DNA from: Hyperoodon ampullatus
Lineage: Eukaryota > Chordata > Mammalia > Artiodactyla > Ziphiidae
Assembly (NCBI GenBank): GCA_949752795.1
Contig: OX457063.1
Coordinates: 73,849,771-73,913,770, forward strand
Reading direction: 5' to 3'
Length of the DNA stretch: 64,000 nt
Shown here: one piece after another, positions 49,966-63,469 of the stretch
Layout: every line of letters starts with the position of its first letter
Position numbering within the stretch: position 1 is the stretch's first letter
Notes under the pieces: model-generated
The model's database searches: none
Told to the model about the DNA's origin: nothing
Seen by the model: only the letters and a program-made list of their open reading frames with translations
Translations under genes and position numbers: made by a program

Positions 49966-50403
49966 AAATACCTAGAAACAAATGACAATGGAGACACGAC
50001 CCAAAACCTATGGGATGCAGCAACAGCAGTTCTAAGAGGGAAGTTTATAGCAATACAATCCCACCTTAAGAAACAGGAAACATCTCGAGTAAACAACCTG
50101 GCCTTGCACCTAAAGCAATTAGAGAAAGAAGAACCCCAAACCCCCAAAGTTAGCAGAAGGAAAGAAATCATAAAAATCAATCAGAAATAAATGAAAAAGG
50201 AATGAAGGAAATGATAGCAAAGATCAATAAAACTAAAAGCTGATTCTTTGAGAAGATAAACAAAATTGATAAACCATTAGCCAGACTCATCAAGAAAAAA
50301 AGGGAGAAGACTCAAATCAATAGAATTAGAAATGAAAAAGGAGAAGTAACAACTGACACTGCAGAAATACAAAAGATCATGAGAGATTACTACAAGCAAC
50401 TCT

Positions 50404-53013
50404 ATGCCAATAAAATGGACAACCTGGAAGAAAATGGACAAATTCTTAGAAATGCACAACCTGCCAAGACTGAATCAGGAAGAAATAGAACATATGAACA
50501 GACCAATCACAAGCACTGAAATTGAAACTGTGATTAAAAATCATCCAACAAACAAAAGCCCAGGACCAGGTGGCTTCACAGGTGAATTCTACCAAACATT
50601 TAGAGAAGAGCTAACACCTATCCTTCTCAAACTCTTCCAAAGTATAGCAGAGGGAGGAACACTCCCAAACTCATTCTACGAGGCCACCATCACCTTGATA
50701 CCAAAATCAGACAAGGATGTCACAAAGAAAGAAAACTACAGGCCAATATCACTGATGAACATAGATGCAAAAATCCTCAACAAAATACTAGCAAACAGAA
50801 TCCAACAGCACATTAAAAGGATCATACACCATGATCAAGTGGGGTTTATTCCAGGAATGCAAGGATTCTTCAATATACGCAAATCAATCAATGTGATACA
50901 CCATATTAACAAGTTGAAGGAGAAAAACCATATGATCATCTCAATAGATGCAGAGAAAGCTTTCGACAAAATTCAACACCCATTTATGATAAAAACCCTG
51001 CAGAAAGTAGGCATAGAGGGAACTTTCCTCAACATAATAAAGGCCATATATGACAAACCCACAGCCAACATTGTCCTCAATGGTGAAAAACTGAAACCAT
51101 TTCCACTAAGATCAGGAACAAGACAAGGCTGCCCACTCTCACCACTCTTATTCAACATAGTTTTGGAAGTTTTAGCCACAGCAATCAGAGAAGAAAAGGA
51201 AATAAAAGGAATCCAAATTGGAAAAGAAGAAGTAAAGCTGTCACTGTTTGCAGATGACATGATACTATACATAGAGAATCCTAAAGATGCTACCGAAAAA
51301 CTACTAGAGCTAATCAATGAATTCGGTAAAGTAGCAGGATACAAAATTAATGCACAGAAATCTCTGGCATTCCTGTACACTAATGATGAAAAATCTGAAA
51401 ATGAAATCAAGAAAACACTCCCATTTACCATTGCAACAAAAAGAATAAAATATCTAGGAATAAACCTACCTAAGGAGACAAAAGACCTGTATGCAGAAAA
51501 TTATAAGACACTGATGAAAGAAATTAAAGATGATACAAATAGATGGAGAGATATACCATGCTCCTGGATTGGAAGAATCAATATTGTGAAAATGACTCTA
51601 CTACCCAAAGCAATCTACAGATTCAATGCAATCCCTATCAAACTACCACTGGCATTTTTCACAGAACTAGAACAAAAAATTTCAAAATTTGTTTGGAAAA
51701 ACAAAAGACCCCGAATAGCCAAAGTAATCTTGAGAACGAAAAACGGAGCTGGAGGAATCAGGCTCCCTGACTTCAGACTATACTACAAAGCTACAGTAAT
51801 TAAGACAGTGTGGTACTGGCATAAAAACAGAAAGATAGATCAGTGGATCAGGATAGAAAGCCCAGAGATAAACCCACGCACATATGGCCAACTTATCTTT
51901 GATAAAGGAGGCAGGAATGTACAGTGGAGAAAGGACAGCCTCTTCAATAAGTGGTGTTGGGAAAACTGGACAGGGACATGTAAAAGTATGAGATTAGATC
52001 ATTCCCTAACACCATACACAAAAATAAGCTCAAAATGGATTAAAGACCTAAATGTAAGGCCAGAAACTATCAAACTCTTAGAGGAAAACATAGGCAGAAC
52101 ACTCTATGACATAAATCACAGCAAGATCCTTTTGGACCCACCTCCTAGAGAAATGGAACTAAAAACAAAGATAAACAAATGGGACCTAATGAAACTTCAA
52201 AGCTTTTGCACAGCAAAGGAAACCATAAACAAGACCAAAAGACAACCCTCAGAATGGGAGAAAATATTTGCAAATGAAGCAACTGACAAAGGATTAATCT
52301 CCAAAATTTATAAACAGCTCATGCAGCTCAATAGCAAAAAAACAAACAACCCAATCCAAAAATGGGCAGAAGACTTAAATAGGCATTTCTCCAAAGAAGA
52401 TATACAGACTGCCAACAAACACATGAAAGAATGCTCAACATCATTAATCATTAGAGAAATGCAAATCAAAACTACAATGAGATATCATCTCACACCAGTC
52501 AGAATGGCCATCATCAAGAAATCTAGAAACAATAAATGCTGGAGAGGGTGTGGAGAAAAGGGAACACTCTTGCACTGCTGGTGGGAATGTGAATTGGTAC
52601 AGCCACTATGGAGAACAGTATGGAGGTTCCTTAAAAAACTAAAAATAGAACTACCATATGACCCAGCAATCCCACTACTAGGCATATACCCTGAGAAAAC
52701 CATAATTCAAAAAGAGACATGTACCAAAATGTTCATTGCAGCTCTATTCACAATAGCCCGGAGATGGAAACAACCTAAGTGTCCATCATCAGATGAATGG
52801 ATAAAGAAGATGTGGCACATATATACAATGGAATATTACTCAGCCATAAAAAGAAACGAAACTGAGCTATTTGTAATGAGGTGGATAGACCTAGAGTCTG
52901 TCATACAGAGTGAAGTAAGTCAGAAAGAGAAAGACAAATACCGTATGCTAACACATATATATGGAATTAAAAAAAAAAATGTCATGAAGAACCTAGAGGT
53001 AAAACGGGAATAA
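50404..53013 (+). pseudogene. L1 ORF2 reverse transcriptase and C-terminal domain, 869 codons open
   Basis: This is the longest open frame in the window. RT motifs are SIDAEKAFD (D182), [10 protein letters not shown] (G238-P247) and LFADDMILY (D284, D285). The C-terminal Cys motif has C712, C716, H724 and C729. The native L1 frame is entered only after an extra A near 50430 (GGAAGAAAATGG), so the first ~11 residues are not L1 sequence. At the 3' end one T of the usual HIYGI-TAA stop is lost and reading continues for 14 further codons ([14 protein letters not shown]). The endonuclease lies in other frames, so a full ORF2p cannot be made, although the RT domain is uninterrupted. Confidence 0.9.
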
Positions 53014-53184
53014 AGACACAGACCTACTTGAGAATGGACTTGAGGATATGGGGAGGGGGAAGGGTAAGCGGTGACAAAGCGAAAGAGAGGCATGGACATA
53101 TATACACTACCAAACGTAAGGTAGATAGATAGTGGGAAGCAGCCGCAGAGCACAGGGAGATCAGCTCGGTGCTTTGTGACCGCC

Positions 53185-53219
53185 TGGAGGGGTGGGATGG
53201 GGAGGGTGGGAGGGAGGGA
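53185..53219 (+). other. G-rich tract in an L1 3' UTR (G-quadruplex candidate)
   Basis: Six or more runs of three to four G within 35 bp (GGAGGGGTGGGATGGGGAGG and on) fit the G-quadruplex pattern. A G-rich polypurine tract is a known feature of mammalian L1 3' UTRs. Equivalent tracts are at 55095-55129 and, reversed, 3789-3823. Confidence 0.7.
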
Positions 53220-53351
53220 GATGCATGAGGGAAGGGATGTGGGAACAGATGTATATGTATGACTGATTCAATTTGTTATAAAGCAGAAACTAATAAATAA
53301 AAAAATAAAAAATAAAAAAATTAAAAATAAATAAATAAATAATAAAAAAAA

Positions 53352-55256
53352 AGAATAAAATATCTAGGAATAAACCTATCTAAGGAGACAAAAGACCTGT
53401 ATGCAGAAAATTATAAGACACTGATGAAAGAAATTAAAGATGATACAAATAGATGGAGAGATATACCATATTCCTGGATTGGAAGAATCAATATTGTGAA
53501 AATGACTCTACTACCCAAAGCAATCTACAGATTCAATGCAATCCCTATCAAACTACTACTGACATTTTTCACAGAACTAGAACAAAAAATTTCACAATTT
53601 GTATGGAAACACAGAAGACCCCGAATAGCCAAAGTAATCTTGAGAATGAAAAACAGAGCTGGAGGAATCAGACTCCCTGACTTCAGACTATACTACAAAG
53701 CTACAGTAATCAAGACATATGGTACTGGCACAAAAACAGAAAGATAGATCAATGGAACAGGATAGAAAGCCCAGAGATAAACCCACGCACATATGGTCAC
53801 CTTATCTTTGATAAAGGAGGCAGGAATGTACAGTGGAGAAAGGACAGCCTCTTCAATAAGTGGTGCTGGCAAAACTGGACAGGTACATGTAAAAGTATGA
53901 GGTTAGATCATTCCCTAACACCATACACAAAAATAAGCTCAAAATGGATTAAAGACCTAAATGTAAGGCCGGAAACTATCAAACTCTTAGAGGAAAACAT
54001 AGGCAGAACACTCTATGACATAAATCACAGCAAGATTCTTTTTGACCCACCTCCTAGAGAAATGGAAATAAAAACAAAAATAAACAAATGAGACCTAATG
54101 AAACTGCAAAGCTTTTGCACAGCAAAGGACACCATAAACAAGACCAAAAGATAACCCTCAGAATGGGAGAAAATATTTGCAAATGAAGCAACTGACAAAG
54201 GATTAATCTCCAAAATTTATAAGCAGCTCATGCAGCTCAATAGCAAAAAAACAAACAACCCAAGCCAAAAATGGGCAGAAGACCTAAATAGACATTTCTC
54301 CAAAGAAGATATACAGATTGCCAACAAACACATGAAAGAATGCTCAACATCATTAATCATTAGAGAAATGCAAATCAAAACTACAATGAGATATCATCTC
54401 ACACCAGTCAGAATGGCCATCATCAAAAAATCTAGAAACAATAAATGCTGGAGAGGGTGTGGAGAAAAGGGAACACTCTTGCACTGCTGGTGGGAATGTG
54501 AATTGGTACAGCCACTATGGAGAACGGTATGGAGGTTCCTTAAAAAACTACAAATAGAACTACCATATGACCCAGCAATCCTACTACTAGGCATATACCC
54601 TGAGAAAACCATAATTCAAAAAGAGACATGTACCAAAATGTTCATTGCAGCTCTATTCACAATAGCCCGGAGATGGAAACAACCTAAGTGTCCATCATCG
54701 GATGAATGGATAAAGAAGATGTGGCACATATATACAATGGAATATTACTCAGCCATAAAAAGAAACGAAATTGAGCTATTTGTAATGAGGTGGATAGACC
54801 TAGAGTCTGTCATACAGAGTGAAGTAAGTCAGAAAGAGAAAGACAAATACCGTATGCTAACACATATATATGGAATTTAAGAAAAAAAATGTCATGAAGA
54901 ACCTAGGGGTAAAACAGGAATAAAGACACAGACCTACTTGAGAATGGACTTCAGGATATGGGGAGGGAGAAGGGTAAGCTGTGACAAAGCGAGAGAGAGG
55001 CATGGACATATATACAGTACCAAACGTAAGGTAGATAGATAGTGGGAAGGAGCCGCATAGCACAGGGAGATCAGTTCCGTCCTTTGTGACCGCCTGGAGG
55101 GGTGGAATAGGGAGGGTGGGAGGGAGGGAGACGCAAGAGGGAAGGGATATAGGAACAGATGTATATGTATAACTGATTCACTTTGTTATAAAGCAGAAAC
55201 TAGTACACCATTGTGAAGCAATTATACTCCAATAAAGATGTAAAAAAAAAAAAAAA
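53352..55256 (+). mobile_element. Young L1 (second of tandem pair), directly after the first
   Basis: This 5'-truncated L1 begins at AAGAATAAAATATCTAGG, immediately after the A-tail of the first copy. It ends with a normal 3' end (…TATACTCCAATAAAGATG) and 15 A. It is a direct repeat of 51440-53290, differing by scattered substitutions and small indels. The adjacency fits insertion into the A-rich tail of the first copy. Confidence 0.9.
53424..54880 (+). pseudogene. L1 ORF2 C-terminal fragment of the second L1, broken
   Basis: The frame pieces 53424-53747, 53897-54091 and 54230-54880 correspond to residues ~370-850 of the neighbouring copy. A 2-nt deletion near 53720 (AAGACATATGG for AAGACAGTGTGG) shifts frame. 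TGG to TGA at about 54089 and CAA to TAA at about 54150 add stops. The end is the standard HIYGI*. Confidence 0.85.
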
Positions 55257-55620
55257 ATCCAAATTCTTTGACCTAATAGGTCTACTTTTTTTCAGGTTAA
55301 GAATAATTCCCCAAATGAAAAAGTTGTATGAACAAAGATGTCTACACGGAGGAAAGAGGATATCTGACAACATAGGAATGGTTAAATTAATGAAATATCA
55401 TGGGACCATCTAAAATAAAAACAGACTAACAACATTTAAAAAACACAAATGAAAAAGATGATACAGAATTATATTTACACTATGATCACAACTAAGTAAA
55501 AAAATATGTACATAGTTGCATAGAGAAGAAGGGGAAAGAAAGATGAATACTGGAAGGTAAAGGCAATTTTTTCTTATTTTTCTTTCTACTCATTTTTGTG
55601 TTTGGGGTTAGAAATAACAA
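55257..55620 (+). mobile_element. Ancient L1ME-like 3' fragment
   Basis: TTCTTTGACCTAATAGGTCT...AAGAATAATTCCCCAAATGA...ACAAAGATGTCTAC resembles old L1ME ORF2 C-terminus and 3' UTR, and is the continuation of 49290-49401. A (GT)n stretch follows at 55687-55706. Confidence 0.5.
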
Positions 55621-57675
55621 AAATATTAACAGGTATGCAAGCAGCATTGAACACTTTCAAGTTTGAGTTTGGATAAACTGATTTCTGTGTGTGTGTGTGT
55701 TTGTGTGCATGTGAATATTCATGGGAGAAGGAGGACTAGAGAAAGAGAAGGAGAAATATCAAGTTAGTCATTGCCAAGGGACAGTAGCTGATTTAAAATG
55801 AGACATGACATACCCTTACCTCCCCCTAAAAATCAAACCACACCACAGAACAGAAGCTCAACCCACAAAATTTTAGGAACAATCTAAACCATGATGTAAG
55901 GGGGAGATCAGTAAATCAGAAAGCAACCAAAATAGTCTCTCTTCCTCTACCCTTCAGGATATTTTTTCCAAAAATAATGTTAAACACAGGATAGATCAAG
56001 AAAACTATTTGTTGAGCTACATTTTAAATTGATGGCTCTGTTCTCCAACTGATTCCTATTAATCACAGCTGATCTTTGAAAGCCATTCGGGTTTAAGCCT
56101 GCGACACAGGGAAGAAATTTGCAACATGAGTTCTTACAAAGCGCAAATCCCAAGTTTCTGCCAAGTTTGCCTTTCATCACGCAGGCTTGCCTGGCATGGC
56201 TCCAGCACCCATAGCTGGACTGGACTATCCTGGCCTTGGAATATTAACTTCCTCTTCGTCTGGGGCAAGTTCCCCACCACACAGTTTATAATGACACCAA
56301 CCCTTCTCTAAAGTGTTTAAAATAAACTAATTAGAATTTGATTTTCAACTCTAAGGCACTCAAGAATTATTAGGGACAGGGATGGGGAAATGAAGTCGCT
56401 GTGCAATTTCAGGCAAAGTTCAGAACTTTATAAATCAGCAAAACAATCACTCTGGTGCAAACAATTCTCAAGGCACTTGAATGGCACAAAATGCAAGTCA
56501 GTAGCTCTCAACAATTGAGAAACAGTTACCAAGAAAATGTTCATGACTCCATCCCCCCCCCAAAAAAAGAACCTTTAAAAGAACTGTCTGTTTACAATGC
56601 ATGTATGTTTATGTTTAATTTAAAACACTGTCTTTGATACCCTTAAGAGTGTTTGTTAAAAGCAAACACACTCTGCTGTTAGGGAGGGAGAAAAACTACC
56701 ACAGAGGCTTGCCAATTTAAATTATTGCACACTAAAACTATGTTACGTTACCCCAATTTCACTTCGCTCACAGAACCAGAACTTCCTACTCTCTGGCTAT
56801 TGTTCTTGAAAATTGTAGTTACCCCCAAAATTTCAATCCTTACAAGAAACTATCAGTGGAAGGTGGGATGGAGCACATATGTCAGTGACTTCATGCATAA
56901 TTTCTTTAATACTTCAAATCTAGGATTCCAGTGGGTCCCAGGAGGGTAAAGTATCTCCTGAAAATGAATATTAATTTAAATATATAGCATTTTCTTCTGT
57001 TTTTCTGGAACAATTTCAGACACATTCTTTGTGAAATAGGACTTCCAATTGTGAAGATATGAAGAGGTCGATTTAGTCGATTCGAGAGATTCTGCTATAA
57101 TAACCACTTTGTGGGTAGATGGGGCATGTGCTATTTGAATGAGGATATGTAGTGCTTTCAGAATACAGTGAACTTAAAATTCAACAATGTATTTGTGGCT
57201 GATTTGAAACATGGAGGTGAAAGTTCACTGTAGGGAATATGGGTAAAAAATTATCGATAGACATATGATTCCCTAGCTGCTAAGGCAACACCATTTCATA
57301 AAGCTTATTTATAAGAGGACCAGCACGAGCCTCCTATTCAGGGCTTCCTGAATGTAAACTTCACTTTGCAGGTACAGCCTGCTTCTTACAAATGAGTGAA
57401 TTCTGAGTGTGCAACCTGAATCTTTTCTCAATAATCCAAACTTAAGAAGTAAAAATATCTATAATAGCAGAATTCACCCTTAGATTTCCTTGAGGCTTCT
57501 CACGATAAAACTCACTTGGGAAAAGAGCAAAGAAGGAGGAAGGGTGGGAAAAAAAGGCAGAATAAGGACGGAGGAAGGAAAAATAAAAATATGGACTGAT
57601 AAAAAAAACAAACCAAGGAATAAGTAGTCTCTTGCAGAAATACTTTTTCCACCACGGTTTCCCCTCCTGCAGTTA

Positions 57676-58119
<444 letters not shown>

Positions 58120-58140
58120 TTAAACCAAACCCAACGAACA

Positions 58141-58154
58141 GCGCCCTCTTGTGG
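58141..58154 (-). promoter_or_regulatory. CTCF-like motif beside ACVR1 coding exon 7
   Basis: The minus strand reads CCACAAGAGGGCGC, matching 13 of 14 positions of the CTCF core consensus CCASYAGRKGGCRS. It lies 89 bp upstream of the exon in the sense of transcription and is not inside a recognisable repeat. Binding is predicted only. Confidence 0.5.
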
Positions 58155-59159
58155 CGTCCATGGTGACTGCCGCATTACACCCAGAGTCATCTCTGGAGTG
58201 CCCTTGTGATGACTTCTGTTGAGAGCAGGAAAAAGGGCTGATGCCAGAAACATTCTGAGGCTCTTAGGTTAATAGATGAACCTCAGAGACAAAAAGTTTG
58301 GGGTAAATAATAAACTAATACACCAAACCAATATGAGGCCAGTGTTCGAAATCCACAGGAAAACAGACTCACTTGTTAAATGGGAGCCTCCAAGTGGCTT
58401 AAATAACAAGGAGCAAATTAAGCTCTCAGGCTCCAGCACAGCTCCCACTAGACTGCAAACACAAACTTCAAACCATGTGAGGCAGGGACTTTGAGGTAAT
58501 TTATCATTACATAAAGGGCCGACTGCTCCATCCCTAAAAAAGGGCCACTCATCTGAACAGTAACGTGGAACAAACCCACAGGGCTTTCTCTGCAGCCACA
58601 TGTACAGAGAACATTGAGCTGGCATTATCTTAAACCATGATTCATTTCCGAATTCCTCAGCCAATTAGACCCAGCGTTCCTCACAGACCAAGGGGAATAG
58701 ACAGATACGTGCATGGTTTATTTGAGAATGGAATTACTTTTTGATGCATATGCAGACCAACTGAAAGTGATTCCTGTAACACTCAAAATAATGAAAATTG
58801 CCAAACTGGAGCAGGCAGACCATGTACACCTTTGTAACCCATGGGGGAAGCCTCAAGTCATCTATGGAGAATGCTTCTCCTCCCACTCTGTGGCTTTGCA
58901 TGGGTGAGATGATAACTCCATATAAAGCAAGGGAGATAGCACGTATGTTATCTCAGCCTTAATACCAAAGATACTGGCAACTGCGTTTGACTAAATCAGA
59001 CTGGTTCCTCTTCTCCTTATTTTTGTAACCAACCCTAAGATTCTATGGCCATTACAAACATTTCGCAAATCATAATGCCCCTCCACCATTTCCAGAACCA
59101 GAGTGAAGATAACAGAATACAAAAAAGGTGCAGTTTAAATAGACAATAGAAATACTAGC

Positions 59160-59648
59160 TGTGGTGGTTTAAAAATACATCCACAAGTGTTTTGAAACTT
59201 CTCCCTTCAAGAGGGGAAACTCAATTCCTCATGCCTTGAGCGTGGGCTGGACTACCAAACAGAATACGGCAGAAGAGTGTGTGTATCTTCAAGATTAGGG
59301 CATAGAAGGCATGTGGCTTCCTGTTTGCTCTCTCTGGGCTCATTCATAGTGTTATGAGGACACTCAAGCAGCCCGGTGGACAGGACCACATGACAGGGAA
59401 CTGAGGCTTCCCATCAACAGACATGTGAGTGAGCCATCCTAGAAGTTCCTCCAGGCCCGACCAAGCCTTCAGATGCCTGCAGCCCTGACTGATGGTATGA
59501 CTGTTACCCCTGTAAGATCCTGAGCCAGAACCAAAGACCTGAGTTGTTCCAAGACTGTTGACCGACTGTGTGAGATAATAAATTTGTGTTATTTTAAGCT
59601 GCTAAATTTTAGAGGTAATTTGTTTCCCAGTAATCCATAATTATTACA
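59160..59648 (+). mobile_element. MLT1-type (MaLR) solo LTR
   Basis: It begins TGTGGTGGTTTAAAAATAC and ends near TAATTATTACA. Internal phrases GAGTGAGCCATCCTAG, CTGAGCCAGAACCAAAG and TGTGAGATAATAAATTTGTG with TTTTAAGCTGCTAAATTTT are typical of MLT1 LTRs, including the AATAAA-type signal in the R region. No internal retroviral sequence is adjacent, so it is a solo LTR. Confidence 0.8.
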
Positions 59649-59824
59649 CTAACAAAAGAGACAAACCAACCAAATGCAATGTGCCTCAATTCTTGTTTGA
59701 AAAAACTGGAAAAATTTGAAAATGGCTATTAAATGATATTAAAGCATAATCAATAACTTTTAGGTGTGATAAACTGTGATTAGGCAAGAAGTATTTTTAG
59801 GGGATGCACTTTGAAGTATTTAGT

Positions 59825-60015
59825 AGTAAAGAGTTGTGACTTCAACTTATTTTCAAATGAATTTGCAAACATATACACTCAGCCACATACAGATAAAGCA
59901 AATTTGGCAACATTTTAATAACTGTTGAATCTAGGTGTTGTGGATATGAATGACTATCATACTACTTTTTCAATCTTTATGCTTGAATTTTTCTATGATC
60001 AAAAGTTAGGAAAAT
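59825..60015 (+). repeat. Ancient repeat fragment, unnamed, related to 61900-62140
   Basis: AAAGCAAATTTGGCAACATT...TGTTGAATCTAGGTG...TTGAATTTTTCTATGATCAAAA follows the same order of phrases as 61960-62130 (…GGTGTTCACCG…CTTGAAATTTTTCATAACAAA). I cannot name the family. Confidence 0.35.
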
Positions 60016-60379
60016 ACAATACTGGTATTTTTGCTAAAATACTGGTAGTTTTACAGTAGTAATGATAGAACATAATTTCTAACAAGTGATCCTTAATTTC
60101 TAGGTATAAAGTAAAAAATTAATATAAATTGCAGTCTTACAGGACCTGTCTCCTGTACTACCAATCTACTTCCTTGAATAATGACCCCTTAACACAGATT
60201 TCTGTATGAAACCGTGAATCCAGCTGGAAAGCTATAGGTAAAAATAAATGTAATTAAATAATTAATTAGTTGGATTTGCTAATTCCCCCCAAGTCCCATA
60301 AACCAAAACCAACAGCTGCCTCAATTTGTCCATCTTCCCTTAGCCTCAGGACTATAACAGCAGCTACCATTTGAATGAC

Positions 60380-60450
60380 TATTTGCCAAGCATTTATAAA
60401 ATTTCTGAATCTTACAAGAATTGTGTGAGGTGGGCATAATTGACTTTTAG
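60380..60450 (+). repeat. MIR-like fragment
   Basis: TTGCCAAGCATTTATAAAAT...TTGTGTGAGGTGGGCATAATT resembles the MIR core (TGCCAGGCACT...GTGAGGTAGGTA). Confidence 0.5.
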
Positions 60451-60634
60451 TAACATGAATAATACGTAAACACACTATTATAAAAGTTTCAAACAATAGA
60501 GACGTTCAAGGCACAGTGTCAAACACTGAAGTCCCCCTTGCTCAGCCCCCCACCCTTGCCCTGAGTGTAAGCAGGTCAGCACTTAGGGCAGGTAAACAGA
60601 TAGATGAAAAAACCTGTACAAAAATACTGGATCA

Positions 60635-60955
60635 GGGACTTCTGTGTTGGCACAGTGGTTAAGAATCTGCCTGCCAATGCAGGGGACATGGGTTCGAGCC
60701 CTGGTCTGGGAAGATCCCACATGCCGTGGAGCAACTAAGCCCATGCGCCACAACTACTGAGCCTGCGCTCTAGAGCCCACGAGCCACAACTGAGGCCGTA
60801 CGCCTAGAGCCCGTGCTTTGCGACAAGAGAAGCCACCACAATGAGAAGCCCGCGCACCGCAACGAAGAGTAGCCCCCGCTCGCCACAAGTACAGAAAGCC
60901 TGCGTGCAGCAACGAAGACCCAATGCAGCCAAACATAAATAAATTTATTTAAAAA
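60635..60955 (+). mobile_element. CHR-type SINE in an ACVR1 intron, 14-bp TSD
   Basis: Long-form CHR, GGGACTTCTGTGTTGGCACAG to an A-rich tail. The TSD AAAATACTGGATCA/AAAATACTGGGTCA is at 60621-60634 and 60956-60969 (one mismatch). It is antisense to ACVR1. Confidence 0.92.
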
Positions 60956-61689
60956 AAAATACTGGGTCAATAATTGGGAAACTCAAATCACCTTAGTTCC
61001 ATAAGCCATGGCACAGCCAAAAAAGTCTTCTACACCACAACAAAAACGTTAGGGTCATGCCTCCTTATACTTGGAAAACACCGTAAAATAATTTCTCAAC
61101 ATGAACACAAGGACTTTAAAGGGATAAAGAAAGAAATTTTATTTGAAAAAAAATAAATTTATTTGAAAGAAATAAATTTTCCTGATATGTCAAATCCCTT
61201 GTGTTTAAAAACAATTTTATCATTTATGTAATTAGAGCTAACACTGCCTAAACCTTTATCAGTGTAACAATAACTATAATGATATGAAAATAAGAGCAAC
61301 CATTTTTTATTCAAGGAGAGTGAGTATCCTCAGTAGTCCACCGAAATGAATAACCAAAATTACAATTCAGTTCTCGTTAGCATAATTATGCAGCCAATAT
61401 TCTAGGGGTCTAGGATGAATAGGCTTTATAGAGAATGCCACTATAAATGAAAATAATCTTATTTATAATGCAATTAAAGCTACATTAAGCATTACCCTAA
61501 CACCATAAGAATGAGATATGCCAGCAGGGCAAATGGTAAATTAGTTTGAGGATTTTTTTTCCCCCTCTTTCTTTGATTGATAATTTGCCTTTGTTACAGA
61601 AGAACAACTTTATAAACCATTTTTAAGACAAATTCATTCCATAGGTTATTTCATTGTGTACCTACTTTGTGTAAAGCTTGTGAAATCAG

Positions 61690-61885
61690 AATGCAACAAT
61701 ACTGGTTGCCTCTCAGGGTGGGCTGGAGCAGGAACGGACTGAACCAGCACGAGGTGACTTTCTAGAGTAATGGGAAGGTCTGTATCTTGACAGCGATTTG
61801 GATTTTACAGCATTTGTCAAAAATCTGAGAGTGTATACTTAAGATCTGTGCATTTCATATGAAATGTAAATTTTACCTGAAAAGA
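61690..61885 (+). mobile_element. Old L1-type 3' end fragment
   Basis: ATTTGTCAAAAATCTGAGAG, ACTTAAGATCTGTGCATTTC and TGTAAATTTTACCTGAAAAG are phrases of old L1M 3' UTRs. It is diverged. Confidence 0.5.
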
Positions 61886-61899
61886 GAAAAAAAGTAAAG

Positions 61900-62536
<637 letters not shown>

Positions 62537-62871
62537 TTACAGCTTAATTTACTATACAGAAATAGTGACCCATACAGTAGAGATCACCTAGAACAAAAAA
62601 TAATTAAATTTACCATCTGCCATGAAAGGAGGTTTACAGAGGCATCAACAGAGAAAAATAATGTATTTATACCTTAAGAAGACACTGCTAGTGAATAGGA
62701 AATTTTCATATTCATTTCCATTGTAAATAATCCTTTGAAATTTTTTTTACATTGCATTAAGATTCAGATAGAAATAATGTCTTTGTGTTTACCCATAATG
62801 AGAGTGTTAAACCCTTTATCATGTTGACGTTCCAAGCACAGATCATTCATCAACCACCCAGAAAGAACACA

Positions 62872-62995
62872 AAGCCTAGAACCTAGACACCTGTGTTCTA
62901 GTCTTGATCTGCCTGTGATCTGCTTTGTAACATTAGGCAACTCATTTGGGCTCCTTGGATTGTCTCTGCTATAAAATCAAGGGGTAAGTTTATAT
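62872..62995 (+). repeat. MIR SINE
   Basis: TGTGTTCTAGTCTTGATCTG...TTTGTAACATTAGGCAACTC...TCTGCTATAAAATCAAGGGG follows MIR consensus order (TTCAAATCCTGGCTCTGCC...TGACCTTGGGCAAGTTAC...TCTGTAAAATGGGG). Confidence 0.7.
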
Positions 62996-63255
62996 TAAAT
63001 GCGACTGATTCATCGATTTAAAAAAGGAACCTATCAAATATAACAGGCACCTAGGATGCTCTTTGTCACACAGGAAAACCAAGATGATAGTGTTTGTTGG
63101 CTAGAAAAGATGACAGAGTTAAAACGGAAATATTATGATATAATGTGAAAAGTCCTGTAATATATATGTGCAAAGGATAACAGGAGCCCAGAGCAGGGAA
63201 TCATAATAATTCAGACTAGATGTTACAGTAGGCTTCCATCAAGAAGTGACAACTG

Positions 63256-63425
63256 GGGCTTCCCTGGTGGCGCAGTGGTTGGGAGTCCACCTGCCGATGC
63301 GGGGGACATGGGTTCGTGCCCCGGCCCATGAGCCATGGCCGCTGGGCCTGCGCGTCTGGAGCCTATGCTCCGCAACGGGAGAGGCCACAGCAGTGAGAGG
63401 CCCGCGTACCGCAAAAAAAAAAAAA
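63256..63425 (+). mobile_element. Young CHR SINE with internal deletion, perfect 15-bp TSD
   Basis: This 170-bp short-form CHR carries a ~37-bp internal deletion between GTGCCCCGG and CCCATGAGCC, relative to the other young copies. The TSD AAGAAGTGACAACTG is at 63241-63255 and 63426-63440. The intact TSD and A-tail suggest a recent insertion. Confidence 0.93.
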
Positions 63426-63469
63426 AAGAAGTGACAACTGAAGTCGTCTTGTAAAGAAGTGAGATACTG

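Larger units (their letters stand above)
49402..53351 (+). mobile_element. Young L1 (first of tandem pair), antisense to ACVR1
   Basis: This L1 is 5'-truncated within the endonuclease part of ORF2 and runs through RT, C-terminal domain and 3' UTR (53015-53290) into an A/T-rich tail (53290-53351). Compared with the second copy, the last ~45 bp of the normal 3' end (…TTATACTCCAATAAAGATG) are missing. The tail begins right after GAAACTAATAAATAAA, which contains an AATAAA-like signal. No convincing TSD was found. Confidence 0.9.
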
